A stretch of 5,537 nt of DNA, taken from NCBI GenBank assembly GCA_937967425.1, contig CALBST010000418.1, forward strand, positions 1-5,537. The letters run 5' to 3'. The notes under the pieces were generated by a model. That model saw only the letters and a list, made by a program, of their open reading frames with translations. It was not told where the DNA came from and made no database searches. Shown here piece by piece: positions 5,523-5,537 of this stretch; the stretch's first letter is position 1, and every line of letters starts with the position of its first letter. This stretch comes from an uncultured Caulobacteraceae bacterium. GTDB taxonomy: Bacteria; Pseudomonadota; Alphaproteobacteria; Caulobacterales; TH1-2. The position numbers and the translations under genes are program-made.

Positions 5523-5537
5523 ACGGTCGAGGCTCGC

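Noticed and set aside
5446..5537. End of an upstream gene such as pyrC, which often precedes plsY in alphaproteobacteria
   Set aside because: One frame stays open from the edge and another stops at 5455-5457, but neither has a sequence I recognise as a gene end, and the segment contains a repeat-type palindrome.

Overview
The window is a high-GC stretch of housekeeping chromosome. By gene order and protein character it looks like an alphaproteobacterium, possibly near Caulobacterales/Hyphomonadales; that placement is inferred from recollection of related proteins, not from a search. All four large genes lie on the minus strand in the order plsY (glycerol-3-phosphate acyltransferase), dprA (DNA-processing protein A), topA (DNA topoisomerase I) and rnr (RNase R, cut by the left edge). 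This block is a familiar alphaproteobacterial neighbourhood, and no mobile element, CRISPR array, toxin-antitoxin pair, phage gene or biosynthetic cluster is visible.

Right to left (the direction of transcription): 5446-5537 is non-coding and holds two hairpins and the plsY ribosome binding site. plsY starts at GTG 5445 and overlaps dprA by the four bases ATGA, so the two are almost certainly co-transcribed. Between dprA and topA lies a 57-codon gene on the opposite strand (3465-3638) that is easily missed because of its size. It ends 14 bases from the dprA stop (convergent) and its upstream region faces topA (divergent), so topA probably has its own promoter in 3257-3464. topA (882 residues from the ATG at 3256) is complete, with one zinc ribbon and a 50-residue Lys/Ala tail.

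The 337-base gap between topA and rnr (271-607) is the most unusual part. It is about 51% GC in its middle (hand count) and is bounded by two copies of the same 39-bp G-rich palindromic repeat in inverted orientation, 34 of 39 positions identical. One copy abuts the rnr start so closely that the likely rnr Shine-Dalgarno sequence is one arm of its hairpin. The enclosed 246 bp hold only two tiny same-frame reading frames separated by a stop, perhaps a decayed small membrane-protein gene.

Functionally the genes are independent housekeeping activities: phospholipid synthesis (PlsY), ssDNA handling/RecA loading (DprA), supercoiling control (TopA) and RNA decay (RNase R). I see no evidence of a new multi-gene system. 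The points worth checking are the inverted repeat pair, the hairpin over the rnr start, and the small uncharacterised gene.
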